64,000 nucleotides of DNA from Mesorhizobium sp. B1-1-8 (GTDB lineage Bacteria; Pseudomonadota; Alphaproteobacteria; Rhizobiales; Rhizobiaceae), in assembly GCF_006442795.2 (NCBI RefSeq), contig NZ_CP083956.1, forward strand, positions 372,001 through 436,000. Direction: 5' to 3'. Within the stretch, counting starts at the first letter, position 1; each line of letters starts with the position of its first letter. A program made the position numbers and the translations under genes. The notes beneath the pieces were generated by a model. It had not been told where the DNA came from, searched no databases, and saw only the letters and a program-made list of their open reading frames with translations. This document shows positions 51,392 through 58,955 of the stretch, one piece after another.

Positions 51392-53464
51392 ATGGATGAG
51401 AATTTTTCGGCATCGGCGGGAAGCGTTGTTGCCGGCATCGATGTCGGAGGCACCTTCACCGATCTGCTTCTGATCGATGGCAAGGCGGGCGGCAAGGTGC
51501 ATATCGCCAAGACGCCGACCACCGTCGAAAACCAGGCCTTCGGCGTGGTTTCGGCGCTTGCCGCCACCGGCTTTCCGGTCGACGGCATCGACATCATCGT
51601 GCACGGCACGACGACGACCACCAACGCCGTACTGGAGCGTCGGTTGGCACAAACCGGCATGATCACGACCAAGGGTTTTCGCGATGTGATCGAGCTTGGC
51701 CGGCGCACAAGGCCGCAGGCCTATGGCATGACCGGAACCTTCGTGCCGGTCATTTCCCGCGACCTTCGGCTCGAAGTGTCGGAGCGGGTCGAGGCGTCGG
51801 GCGCCGTGCGCACGCCGCTCGACGAGGCCGAAATGCGCGATGCGGTAAAGCAGCTCATCGACGCCGGCTGTGAGTCGCTGGTCATCCATTTCCTGCATTC
51901 CTACGCCAACCCTTCGCATGAGCGGCGCGCCGCCGAGATCGCGGCGGAGCTTTGGCCGAACGGCCACATCACCACCGGCCATGCGCTGCTTTCGGAAGCG
52001 CGCGAGTTCGAGCGTGGAGTGACCGCCGCGGTCAACGCCTCGGTGCAGCCGATCCTCAAGCGCTATGTCGAGCGGCTGCGCAAGGAGCTGGCGGCAAAAG
52101 GCTATGCGCGCGACTTCCTGATCATGAACGGCAATGGCGGCATGATCTCGGCCCGCTTCGTCACGCAGGAATCGGCAAAGACGGTGATGTCCGGTCCGGC
52201 GTCGGGCGTCATCGCCGCCGCCTACACGGGAAAACGCGCCGGCTTCGGCAATCTCGTCACCTACGACATGGGCGGCACCTCCACCGACGTGGCGCTGATC
52301 CGAAACGCCGAGCCGGCGGTGTCGAACGAGATCGAGATCGAATATGCTATGCCGATCCATGTGCCGATGGTGGCGGTGCACACCGTCGGTGCCGGCGGCG
52401 GCTCGATCGCCCGCGTCGATGCGGCCGGCCTGATCCAGATCGGCCCGGAAAGCGCCGGCGCCAATCCGGGCCCGATCTGCTACGGCCGCGGCGGGACGGA
52501 GCCGACCATCACCGACGCCAATCTGGTGCTCGGGCGGCTGGCGCCGAAGAAGCTGCTGGCGGTCGACAATCCGGTCACTGTCGAGCGTGTCACCGGCATT
52601 TTCGAGGACAGGATCGGGAAGCGCACCGGCCTTTCCGGGGTCGAAGCGGCGGGTGCCGTCTTGCGGCTCGGCAACATGAAGATGGCGGGCGCCATCCGCA
52701 TGGTGTCGGTGTCGCGCGGCCACGATCCGCGCGATTTCGCGCTGTTCGCCTTCGGCGGCGCCGGGCCGCTGCATGCGACGGCGCTTGCCCGCGAGCTCGG
52801 CCTGCCCCGGGTACTGGTGCCGGCGCGCCCGGGCATCACCAACGCGCTCGGCTGTGTTGTGGCCGACCTGCGCCACGACTTTGTCAACACAATCAACATG
52901 CCGGTCGGGGCGCTCGACGAAGCAATGCTTCGCGAGGTCTTGGAACGGCACCGTAACGAAGGCGAGGCTCTCATAGCCAAGGAAGCCGTCAAGCCGGACG
53001 CGATCCGTGTCACCCATTCGGCCGATATGCAGTTCGTCGGCCAGACGCACATTATCAACGTGCCGCTACCCTCCTCGTCGGTTTCACGAAAAACACTGCA
53101 GCTTCTGTTCGAAAAGGCCTATTTCGCGCGCTTCAAGGTCGAGCTGCCGGAGATCCGCGCCAACCTCGTCAACCTCAACACGTCGGTCACCGGCGTGCGG
53201 CCGCAGGTCGACCTGTCACGGCTGATCGATCCGTCGGGGCGCGCGGCAACGCTTGAAGAAGCGCGGCGCGAAATCCGGCCGGTCTGGTACAGCGGGCGCT
53301 GGCACGACACGCCGGTCTATGCCCGCGAAAAACTGCCGCTGGCCGCCGTCATCAATGGACCGGCAATTCTCGAACAGATGGATGCGACGACGGTGCTCGA
53401 ACCCGGCGACCGGGCGCGCTCGGATGCCGACGGCAACATCATCATCGACATCGGTAAGGCCTGA
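51392..53464 (+). CDS. Hydantoinase/oxoprolinase, subunit A (HyuA family)
   Basis: A 690-residue protein: N-terminal ASKHA-type loop VVAGIDVGGTFTDLLLIDG, HGTTTTTNAVLER, MSGPASGVIAAAY, VTYDMGGTSTDVALI, the TVGAGGGSIARVD metal region and FAFGGAGPLHATALARELGLPRVLVPARPG. With subunit B it forms ATP-dependent or ATP-independent hydrolases of cyclic amides such as hydantoin, 5-oxoproline or N-methylhydantoin, and it is related to acetone carboxylase. It is 1 nt from the subunit B gene. In this context opening of a lactam made by ring reduction is proposed. Confidence 0.92.
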   Translation: MDENFSASAGSVVAGIDVGGTFTDLLLIDGKAGGKVHIAKTPTTVENQAFGVVSALAATGFPVDGIDIIVHGTTTTTNAVLERRLAQTGMITTKGFRDVIELGRRTRPQAYGMTGTFVPVISRDLRLEVSERVEASGAVRTPLDEAEMRDAVKQLIDAGCESLVIHFLHSYANPSHERRAAEIAAELWPNGHITTGHALLSEAREFERGVTAAVNASVQPILKRYVERLRKELAAKGYARDFLIMNGNGGMISARFVTQESAKTVMSGPASGVIAAAYTGKRAGFGNLVTYDMGGTSTDVALIRNAEPAVSNEIEIEYAMPIHVPMVAVHTVGAGGGSIARVDAAGLIQIGPESAGANPGPICYGRGGTEPTITDANLVLGRLAPKKLLAVDNPVTVERVTGIFEDRIGKRTGLSGVEAAGAVLRLGNMKMAGAIRMVSVSRGHDPRDFALFAFGGAGPLHATALARELGLPRVLVPARPGITNALGCVVADLRHDFVNTINMPVGALDEAMLREVLERHRNEGEALIAKEAVKPDAIRVTHSADMQFVGQTHIINVPLPSSSVSRKTLQLLFEKAYFARFKVELPEIRANLVNLNTSVTGVRPQVDLSRLIDPSGRAATLEEARREIRPVWYSGRWHDTPVYAREKLPLAAVINGPAILEQMDATTVLEPGDRARSDADGNIIIDIGKA

Positions 53465-53465
53465 C

Positions 53466-55187
53466 ATGTCAAAGCTCGACGCCATCACGCTTTCGGTGCT
53501 CCAGGCAGCCCTGCAGCAGGTTTGCGACGAGATGGACCTGACATTTTCCCGCGCCGCCTTCTCGCCCGTCATCGCCGAGGCCAATGACCGCTCCGACGGC
53601 ATCTATTCGGCGGTCGACGGCTCGCTGATCGCGCAAGGCAGCCAGGGCCTGCCGGTGTTCGTCGGCGTCATGCAGTATTCGACCAAGACCGTCATCGAGA
53701 TGATCGCCGACGGACGCTGCCTGGCGCCGGAGCCCGGCGACATCTACATCGTCAACGACCCCTATCTCGGCGGCACGCATCTGATGGATGTGCGCTTCGT
53801 CATGCCGGTCTACCGGGCCGGCAAAATCTTCTGCTGGCTTTCCAACACGGGTCATTGGCCGGATATCGGCGGCTCTGTGCCCGGTGGCTTTTCCGCCTCG
53901 GCCACCGCCGTCGAGCAGGAAGGCTTACGGCTGCCGCCGGTGAAACTGTTCAAGAAGGGCGTGCTCGATCCGGAGATCTACGCCATCATCTGCTCGAACA
54001 TCCGTGTTGCCGACCAGCGCATCGGCGACATCCGCGCGCAGGCGGCCGCGTTGTTGATCGGCCAAGACAGACTCAATGAAATCCTCGATCGTTACGGGGA
54101 CGAAACCGTGGTCGAGGCGATCGCCGAACTGCGCCGCCGCGCCGCCGACCAGATGCGCGCCTCGATCGCCGCCATACCGGACGGCATCTATCGCTCGCAA
54201 GCCTTCGTCGATTCCGACGGGGTGGTGAACGAACCGCTGACCATCAATCTCGCCGTCGAAAAGAAAGGCGACACGCTGACCTTCGACTTCGCCGGCTCGT
54301 CGAAGCCATGCGCCGGGCCGATGAACAGCGTGCTGGCAACGACCTTGTCGTCGGTCTATCTCGCCATCCGCCATATCTTTCCGGAGGTGCCGATCAGCGC
54401 CGGCGCCTTCGAGCCGCTGATCGTCAAGCGGCCGGAAGGTACTTTCCTCGATGCCAAATATCCGCGCCCCGTGTCGGGATGCGCGGCGGAGGTCTCGCAG
54501 CGCATCGCCGAGGCGGTGTTCGCCGCCATGGTGCAGGCGCTGCCGGAGAAGGTGACGGCGGCGCCTGCCGGCTCCAGCGGCAATTTCGCGCTCGGCGGGA
54601 ACGACCCGGCGCGCGGCCGCGACTACGTCATGTATCAGATCTCCGGAGGCGGCTATGGCGGCAATGCCGGCCATGACGGCTTGAGCAATGGCTGCTCGAC
54701 CATCGGCATTTCGAAATCGCCGCCGGTCGAGATCATGGAGCAGGCCTTTCCGGTGCTCTACCGGCATTATGCTTTGCGCGAAGGCTCCGGCGGCGCGGGA
54801 AAACATCGCGGCGGCTTCGGGCTTGCCTATGAGGTCGAGATATTGCGAGGCGAAGCCCGCGCTTCCTTCGTCATGGATCACGGCCGCTTCGGGCCGCAGG
54901 GCGCGCTCGGCGGCAAGGACGGCGCGCCCAATACGGTGATCGTTTTCCGCGACGGCGAAGCGCATGTGCCGCCGCATCTTTCCAAGGAACAGGACATCGC
55001 GCTCAAGGCCGGCGACCGCGTACGCGTCGGCACGCCGGGCGGCGGCGGCTATGGCGACCCGCGCGAGCGCGACCCGAAGCTGGTCGCCGAGGATGTTAGG
55101 CTGGGTTTCTATACGGCGGAGCAGGCCAGGGAGATGTTCGGGGTGGCTCTCTCGGCGGATGGATCGGTGATCGATCGAAGGGCATAG
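53466..55187 (+). CDS. Hydantoinase/oxoprolinase, subunit B (HyuB family)
   Basis: From ATG 53466 the protein has 573 residues: MSKLDAITLSVLQAALQQVCDEMDLTFSRAAFSPVIAEANDRSDGIY, GDIYIVNDPYLGGTHLMDV, FDFAGSSKPCAGPMNSV and the C-terminal GSGGAGKHRGGFGLAYEVEIL with TPGGGGYGDPRERDP, all usual for HyuB. It functions as a heteromer with HyuA encoded just upstream. The longer upstream frame lies within hyuA and is rejected. Confidence 0.92.
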   Translation: MSKLDAITLSVLQAALQQVCDEMDLTFSRAAFSPVIAEANDRSDGIYSAVDGSLIAQGSQGLPVFVGVMQYSTKTVIEMIADGRCLAPEPGDIYIVNDPYLGGTHLMDVRFVMPVYRAGKIFCWLSNTGHWPDIGGSVPGGFSASATAVEQEGLRLPPVKLFKKGVLDPEIYAIICSNIRVADQRIGDIRAQAAALLIGQDRLNEILDRYGDETVVEAIAELRRRAADQMRASIAAIPDGIYRSQAFVDSDGVVNEPLTINLAVEKKGDTLTFDFAGSSKPCAGPMNSVLATTLSSVYLAIRHIFPEVPISAGAFEPLIVKRPEGTFLDAKYPRPVSGCAAEVSQRIAEAVFAAMVQALPEKVTAAPAGSSGNFALGGNDPARGRDYVMYQISGGGYGGNAGHDGLSNGCSTIGISKSPPVEIMEQAFPVLYRHYALREGSGGAGKHRGGFGLAYEVEILRGEARASFVMDHGRFGPQGALGGKDGAPNTVIVFRDGEAHVPPHLSKEQDIALKAGDRVRVGTPGGGGYGDPRERDPKLVAEDVRLGFYTAEQAREMFGVALSADGSVIDRRA

Positions 55188-55276
55188 GAAAAAAGAGCTG
55201 ATAGCCTTTCTCACAAACAAAGGTGCTTGCGTCGCCGGATCCGGCACTTGGTGATTGGCCGCTACACCCATCGCTT

Positions 55277-55455
55277 CGTCATCCTGGGGCGAAGCAAGGA
55301 GCGAAGCGAGGCGGCGTAGACCCCAGGATCCAATGCCGTTACCTCAACCGAAGAATGCAGCGGGGCAGAATTCTGCACCGCAGCGGTGCGTTGAAGTCAC
55401 GGCATGGATCCTTGGGTCTTCGCTCCGCTTCGCGTCGCTACGCCCAAGGATGACG
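55277..55455. repeat. Palindromic repeat, family B
   Basis: About 179 bp bounded by CGTCATCCTGGGG / CCAAGGATGACG, with inner ATCCAATGCCGTTACC / GTCACGGCATGGATCC and the CAGAATTCTGCACCGC core. It lies between the convergent HyuB-like and MarR genes and accounts for most of that 307-bp gap. Confidence 0.85.
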
Positions 55456-55494
55456 AAGTTGGGAGGGCTCGGCAAATCGAGCCCCCCTGGAGCT

Positions 55495-55956
55495 TCAAGC
55501 CAGCTTCGCCAGCAGCCGCAGGAATGTCGCGGCTTCCTTGGCGGTCAGCGGCGCGAGCGTCTCCTCGGTGATGGTGCGGGCAAGCGGGATCAGCCGTTCG
55601 ATCGCCTCGCGGCCCTCGGGCGTCAGATTGACCAGCAAGCGCCTTTTGTCGACCTCGTGCTTGGAAAGCTCGACCAGTCCGCGCGCTTTCAGCCGGTCGA
55701 TGACGCCCTTCACCGTCGCCGCGTCCATCGCGATCAGCGTTCCGAGCTGGTTCTGCGAGGTCTCGCCGATGTCGTAAAGCTTGGCTAAAGCCGCGAATTG
55801 CGGCGGGGTCAGATCGCCAATGTGGGACGCAAAAATCGCGACATGGCGCTGGTGCGCCTTGCGCAGGATGAAGCCGACCTGATCCTGCAGGTGATAGTTG
55901 TTTTCGTCGGACTCTTCAGCCTCGACCAGCCGCAGCAGATTGTCCTCGCCGTTCAT
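55495..55956 (-). CDS. MarR-family transcriptional regulator
   Basis: A 153-residue winged-helix repressor (helix-turn-helix about 50-110: LTPPQFAALAKLYDIGETSQNQLGTLIAMDAATVKGVIDRLKARGLVELSKHEVDKRRLLVNLTPEGREAIERL). MarR proteins commonly respond to aromatic ligands. It is the last gene of the minus-strand operon with an ATGA overlap to the AA_synth gene, so it is a candidate regulator of this operon and of hyuAB through the shared 19-bp motif, although the motif's shape would also fit a GntR protein. Confidence 0.9.
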   Translation of the reverse strand: MNGEDNLLRLVEAEESDENNYHLQDQVGFILRKAHQRHVAIFASHIGDLTPPQFAALAKLYDIGETSQNQLGTLIAMDAATVKGVIDRLKARGLVELSKHEVDKRRLLVNLTPEGREAIERLIPLARTITEETLAPLTAKEAATFLRLLAKLA

Positions 55957-56537
55957 CGCAAGCCGTCCCATGCCTTGATGTCTTCGGCCGCGAGGCCGCC
56001 CATGCGGTTATGGACGCGCGGACCGCAGGTCATGGCGAGGCAGAACAGGATCTCGTCGGGGCGGGGTCCGTCGCCGATGCCAACCTCCATGGCGTCGAAA
56101 TGGCTGCGCACATAGGCGGCGTTAATGTGGCCGAGCGGCACGTCGAGCCGTGAACCGAAGCCGCCGACTTTCTTGGCCGAGGGCACGATCGCCTTGGCGT
56201 CGCCGAGGCGCTCGCGCATGGCATAGCCGCCGGGAACATGCCACAGCGCGCCATGCTCCAATTCGCCCGCGGTACCGACGATGGCGCCCTTGCCGTACCC
56301 GTCGATCTTCTTCACGTCGCCACCAAGTGCTGCAATCAGCCTGTCGGCCAGCATCAGCCCTAGCGGCTTCAGGTCGTCCATCGCCCCCTGCAGCTCCTCG
56401 ACATAGCGACCCGCGAAGGGGTTCTTCACAAGTGCCATGGCGGCGGCACGCAAACGCGGCTCTTTCGCCACCGGACCGCCCTCGTGAAAAATCTCCTCGG
56501 TCAGCACCGCGACCTTGCGGATCGGAAAGTCAGGCAT
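55953..56537 (-). CDS. AA_synth (DUF1185) family protein
   Basis: A 194-residue protein (start MPDFPIRKVAVLTEEIFHEGG; GGAGG upstream). Features typical of this family are AAMALVKNPFAGRYVEELQGAMDDLKPLGLMLADRLIAALGG, YGKGAIVGTAGELEHGALWHVPGGYAMRERLGDAKAIVPSAKKVGGFGSRLDVPLGHINAAYVRSHFDAMEVGIGDGPRPDEILFCLAMTCGPRVHNRMGG. The family name dates from a weak link to amino-acid synthesis; biochemical function is unknown, and some members cluster with cyclic-amide catabolism. It overlaps its upstream neighbour by 8 nt and the MarR gene by 4 nt. Confidence 0.85.
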   Translation of the reverse strand: MPDFPIRKVAVLTEEIFHEGGPVAKEPRLRAAAMALVKNPFAGRYVEELQGAMDDLKPLGLMLADRLIAALGGDVKKIDGYGKGAIVGTAGELEHGALWHVPGGYAMRERLGDAKAIVPSAKKVGGFGSRLDVPLGHINAAYVRSHFDAMEVGIGDGPRPDEILFCLAMTCGPRVHNRMGGLAAEDIKAWDGLR

Positions 56538-57417
56538 GGGCAAATTCCTCCCGTTCATGCTTGTTGGGCGCGGCGAGCGCTATCGCGCCGCTGATGCGGG
56601 CCTCGCCCGCCAGAAACAGCGCCGCTGCGGCAATCAGGCCGCGCCGGCGAAATTCTTCGGCGACGGCAAGGCCGTTGTCCAGCGCCTGCTCTACCTCGGC
56701 GGCCGTAAGCGTGCCGACGGCCTGCGTCACCAGCCGGTCGCCGAGATCGCTGTCGGGTGCCAGATCGCGCGCCGCAGCACGGGCGATGGCAGGATGGCCG
56801 GGCAGGTCGACGGCGTTGGCAATCAGCGTTGCCGCCGCGTCGGCCCCGGCGCCCGTGCGCGCCAGAACGGTAACGGCGTCGGCGATCCCCAGCGAAAACG
56901 AGCGGCCGCGCCAGCCGCTGGTGGCGACGCCGCGCACGCCGTCTTCGGCGCGGATGGTGACGCGGTCCCCCATGCCATTGCCGGTACCGGCGATTGCCAC
57001 TCTCATCGACTGGTTTCTACCGAGATGGAGGGCGCTGTCGCCGCCATTATTGACATAAGCGCGGTCGAGCCGGCGGCCGGCGAGCATTGCGCCAAGAATT
57101 TCATCGGCTACCGAACCGGCAACGGCGGCCATGGGCGTGATGAAGCATTCCGCCAACGGCATGACGGCGGCTTCCATGCGGCGGGCCGTGGGGCCGGCAA
57201 AAGCGCGCGGCGCCAGGAAGAATGCCGGGAGGCGCAATTCCGGAAGCTCCTTCACCAGCTCGATCAGGATCGTCTGGAAGCGGGTGACTGCCTGATCGTA
57301 AGCGGCGCGGCATTCATCGGCGGACCCAAACGCCTCGACGATGAGGTCGATCGGTCCATGATTGAGGTGGAGCCGCCTGCCGTCGGCGAGCCAATGCGCC
57401 TGCGGGCCGTTCATCAT
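56530..57417 (-). CDS. UPF0280 (ApbE-like) family protein
   Basis: A 295-residue protein. MAAVAGSVADEILGAML, AYVNNGGDSALHLG and the C-terminal helices are typical of UPF0280, which shares the ApbE (FMN transferase) fold. It may attach or deliver a flavin, perhaps to the reductase encoded directly upstream, but this is inference. Start ATG 57417 is set by the 4-nt overlap with that gene (ATGATGA); ATG 57414 is the alternative. The long open frame continuing to 57846 runs inside the upstream gene. Confidence 0.85.
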   Translation of the reverse strand: MMNGPQAHWLADGRRLHLNHGPIDLIVEAFGSADECRAAYDQAVTRFQTILIELVKELPELRLPAFFLAPRAFAGPTARRMEAAVMPLAECFITPMAAVAGSVADEILGAMLAGRRLDRAYVNNGGDSALHLGRNQSMRVAIAGTGNGMGDRVTIRAEDGVRGVATSGWRGRSFSLGIADAVTVLARTGAGADAAATLIANAVDLPGHPAIARAAARDLAPDSDLGDRLVTQAVGTLTAAEVEQALDNGLAVAEEFRRRGLIAAAALFLAGEARISGAIALAAPNKHEREEFAHA

Positions 57418-58955
57418 CCGGCCCCGTTCGCGCCGCCACGGCGCAACTGCGCCAGCGGCGGCCAGGGATTGCCGGCGGGCGCGCCGGCGCTGCTGCGCGG
57501 ATTGAGATACTCGCCGCCTTTGGCGAAAATGTCCTCGACGCTGCGGATCTCGCTCTCGTAGCCGCCGAGCCGAACATAATCGTCGCGGCGCATGGTGAAC
57601 TCGATCGGCGCGACCAGCGCCGGGGTCGGCACATAGCCGAAGGCGCCTTCCGGCACGCGGGTGACGTCGACCATCAGCGTGATGCCGCCGCCCGGCCAGA
57701 CATAGACCGGCGCGCCGCCCACCGTCACATAGGTCTTCAGGCCCTGCACGGAGCGGGTGAGGTTGACCGGGTTCTCCGTGACGCCGGCGCGCAGCGAGCC
57801 GCCGGCGCCGCCGATGAACAGGACGGTGCACAAAGCCGGCTCGCAATTGTCCTCGATCAGGGCGACGGACTTTTGCAACCGCTCCGGGAACGGTTTTTCG
57901 ACCGGCTTCAAATTGTCGTCCAGCTCGTAATAGGCGAACTGCTCGCCGGTGGTCGAAACCATCAGCAGCGACAGGCCGGGCCGCGCGCCCTTCCTGGCGT
58001 TCCAGTCGCCGAGGATCGACAGCGGGTCGGAGATCGTGGTGCCGCCCCAGCCGAGGCCGGGTTCGGAAACCTTGAAGTAGCGGCCGGGGGTCGAGCGGCG
58101 GCCGATGATCTTAATACCGGTATCCTGCCAGCCCAGCACCTTGCCGGCCTGGTGCTCGGAGACGACGCCGGTGATGTGGTCGTCGACCACCACCACCTCG
58201 TCGACCAGCCCGCGCCATTGCGTGGCGAACATACCGATGGTGGCCGAGCCGCAGCCGACACGCATGCGGTGCTCGACCTTGCCATCGATGACCGGCGCCT
58301 TGCCGGCCTCGACGATGACCGTCGCGCCGCCATCGATGGTAAGTTCCACCGGCCTCCTGTTGCAGAGGTTGAGCAGCGCATCGCAGGTGGCGCGCCCTTC
58401 AGCCTTCGAGCCGCCGGTCAGGTGATGGACACCGCCGAGCGACAGCATCTGCGAGCCGTATTCCCCCGTCGTGACGTGGCCGATCGCCTCGCCTTCCGAG
58501 CGCACTGTCGCCGTCTCGTCGCCGATGTGGCGGTCGGTATCGATCTTCACCTTGACGCCGCAGTAGGAGAAGATGCCTTCGGTGACGACTGTGACGAGAT
58601 CGACGCCCTCGACCTCCTGGCTGACGATGAAGGGCGCCGGCTTGTAATCGGGATAGGTGGTGCCGGCGCCTATTGCCGTGACGAAGCGCCGGCCGGTGTT
58701 GACCAGCTCGCCATTCCAGGCCTCGCCCTCGGCGATGAAGGGCACGACCGCGCCGCCGGTCTCGGCTGTATGGTCAAGGATGGTGAGCGGATCCATGCGC
58801 ACGATGCGGCCGTCGACATTGCCATAGCGGTCGCAGGCGCCGGTACGGCCGTCGGCGATGTAGCACATGACGGGACAGGCATCGCAGCGGATCTTTTCCG
58901 CCACCTGCTTCTCGCCGGGATCATGGGTTTCGAAACGTTCGGCAAGCTCGCTCAT
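57414..58955 (-). CDS. 6-hydroxynicotinate reductase-like iron-sulfur protein
   Basis: A 513-residue protein that I recognise as similar to proteins annotated 6-hydroxynicotinate reductase, the enzyme that reduces 6-hydroxynicotinate to 1,4,5,6-tetrahydro-6-oxonicotinate in Eubacterium barkeri. The N-terminus has a four-cysteine cluster site (Cys24, Cys27, Cys31, Cys41: CDACPVMCYIADGRTGACDRYGN), and the body is rich in Gly loops (FIGGAGGSLRAGVTENPVNLTRSVQG). It sits between the molybdenum hydroxylase gene and UPF0280 with ATGA overlaps on both sides. The substrate is inferred; a related N-heterocycle is possible. Confidence 0.75.
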   Translation of the reverse strand: MSELAERFETHDPGEKQVAEKIRCDACPVMCYIADGRTGACDRYGNVDGRIVRMDPLTILDHTAETGGAVVPFIAEGEAWNGELVNTGRRFVTAIGAGTTYPDYKPAPFIVSQEVEGVDLVTVVTEGIFSYCGVKVKIDTDRHIGDETATVRSEGEAIGHVTTGEYGSQMLSLGGVHHLTGGSKAEGRATCDALLNLCNRRPVELTIDGGATVIVEAGKAPVIDGKVEHRMRVGCGSATIGMFATQWRGLVDEVVVVDDHITGVVSEHQAGKVLGWQDTGIKIIGRRSTPGRYFKVSEPGLGWGGTTISDPLSILGDWNARKGARPGLSLLMVSTTGEQFAYYELDDNLKPVEKPFPERLQKSVALIEDNCEPALCTVLFIGGAGGSLRAGVTENPVNLTRSVQGLKTYVTVGGAPVYVWPGGGITLMVDVTRVPEGAFGYVPTPALVAPIEFTMRRDDYVRLGGYESEIRSVEDIFAKGGEYLNPRSSAGAPAGNPWPPLAQLRRGGANGAG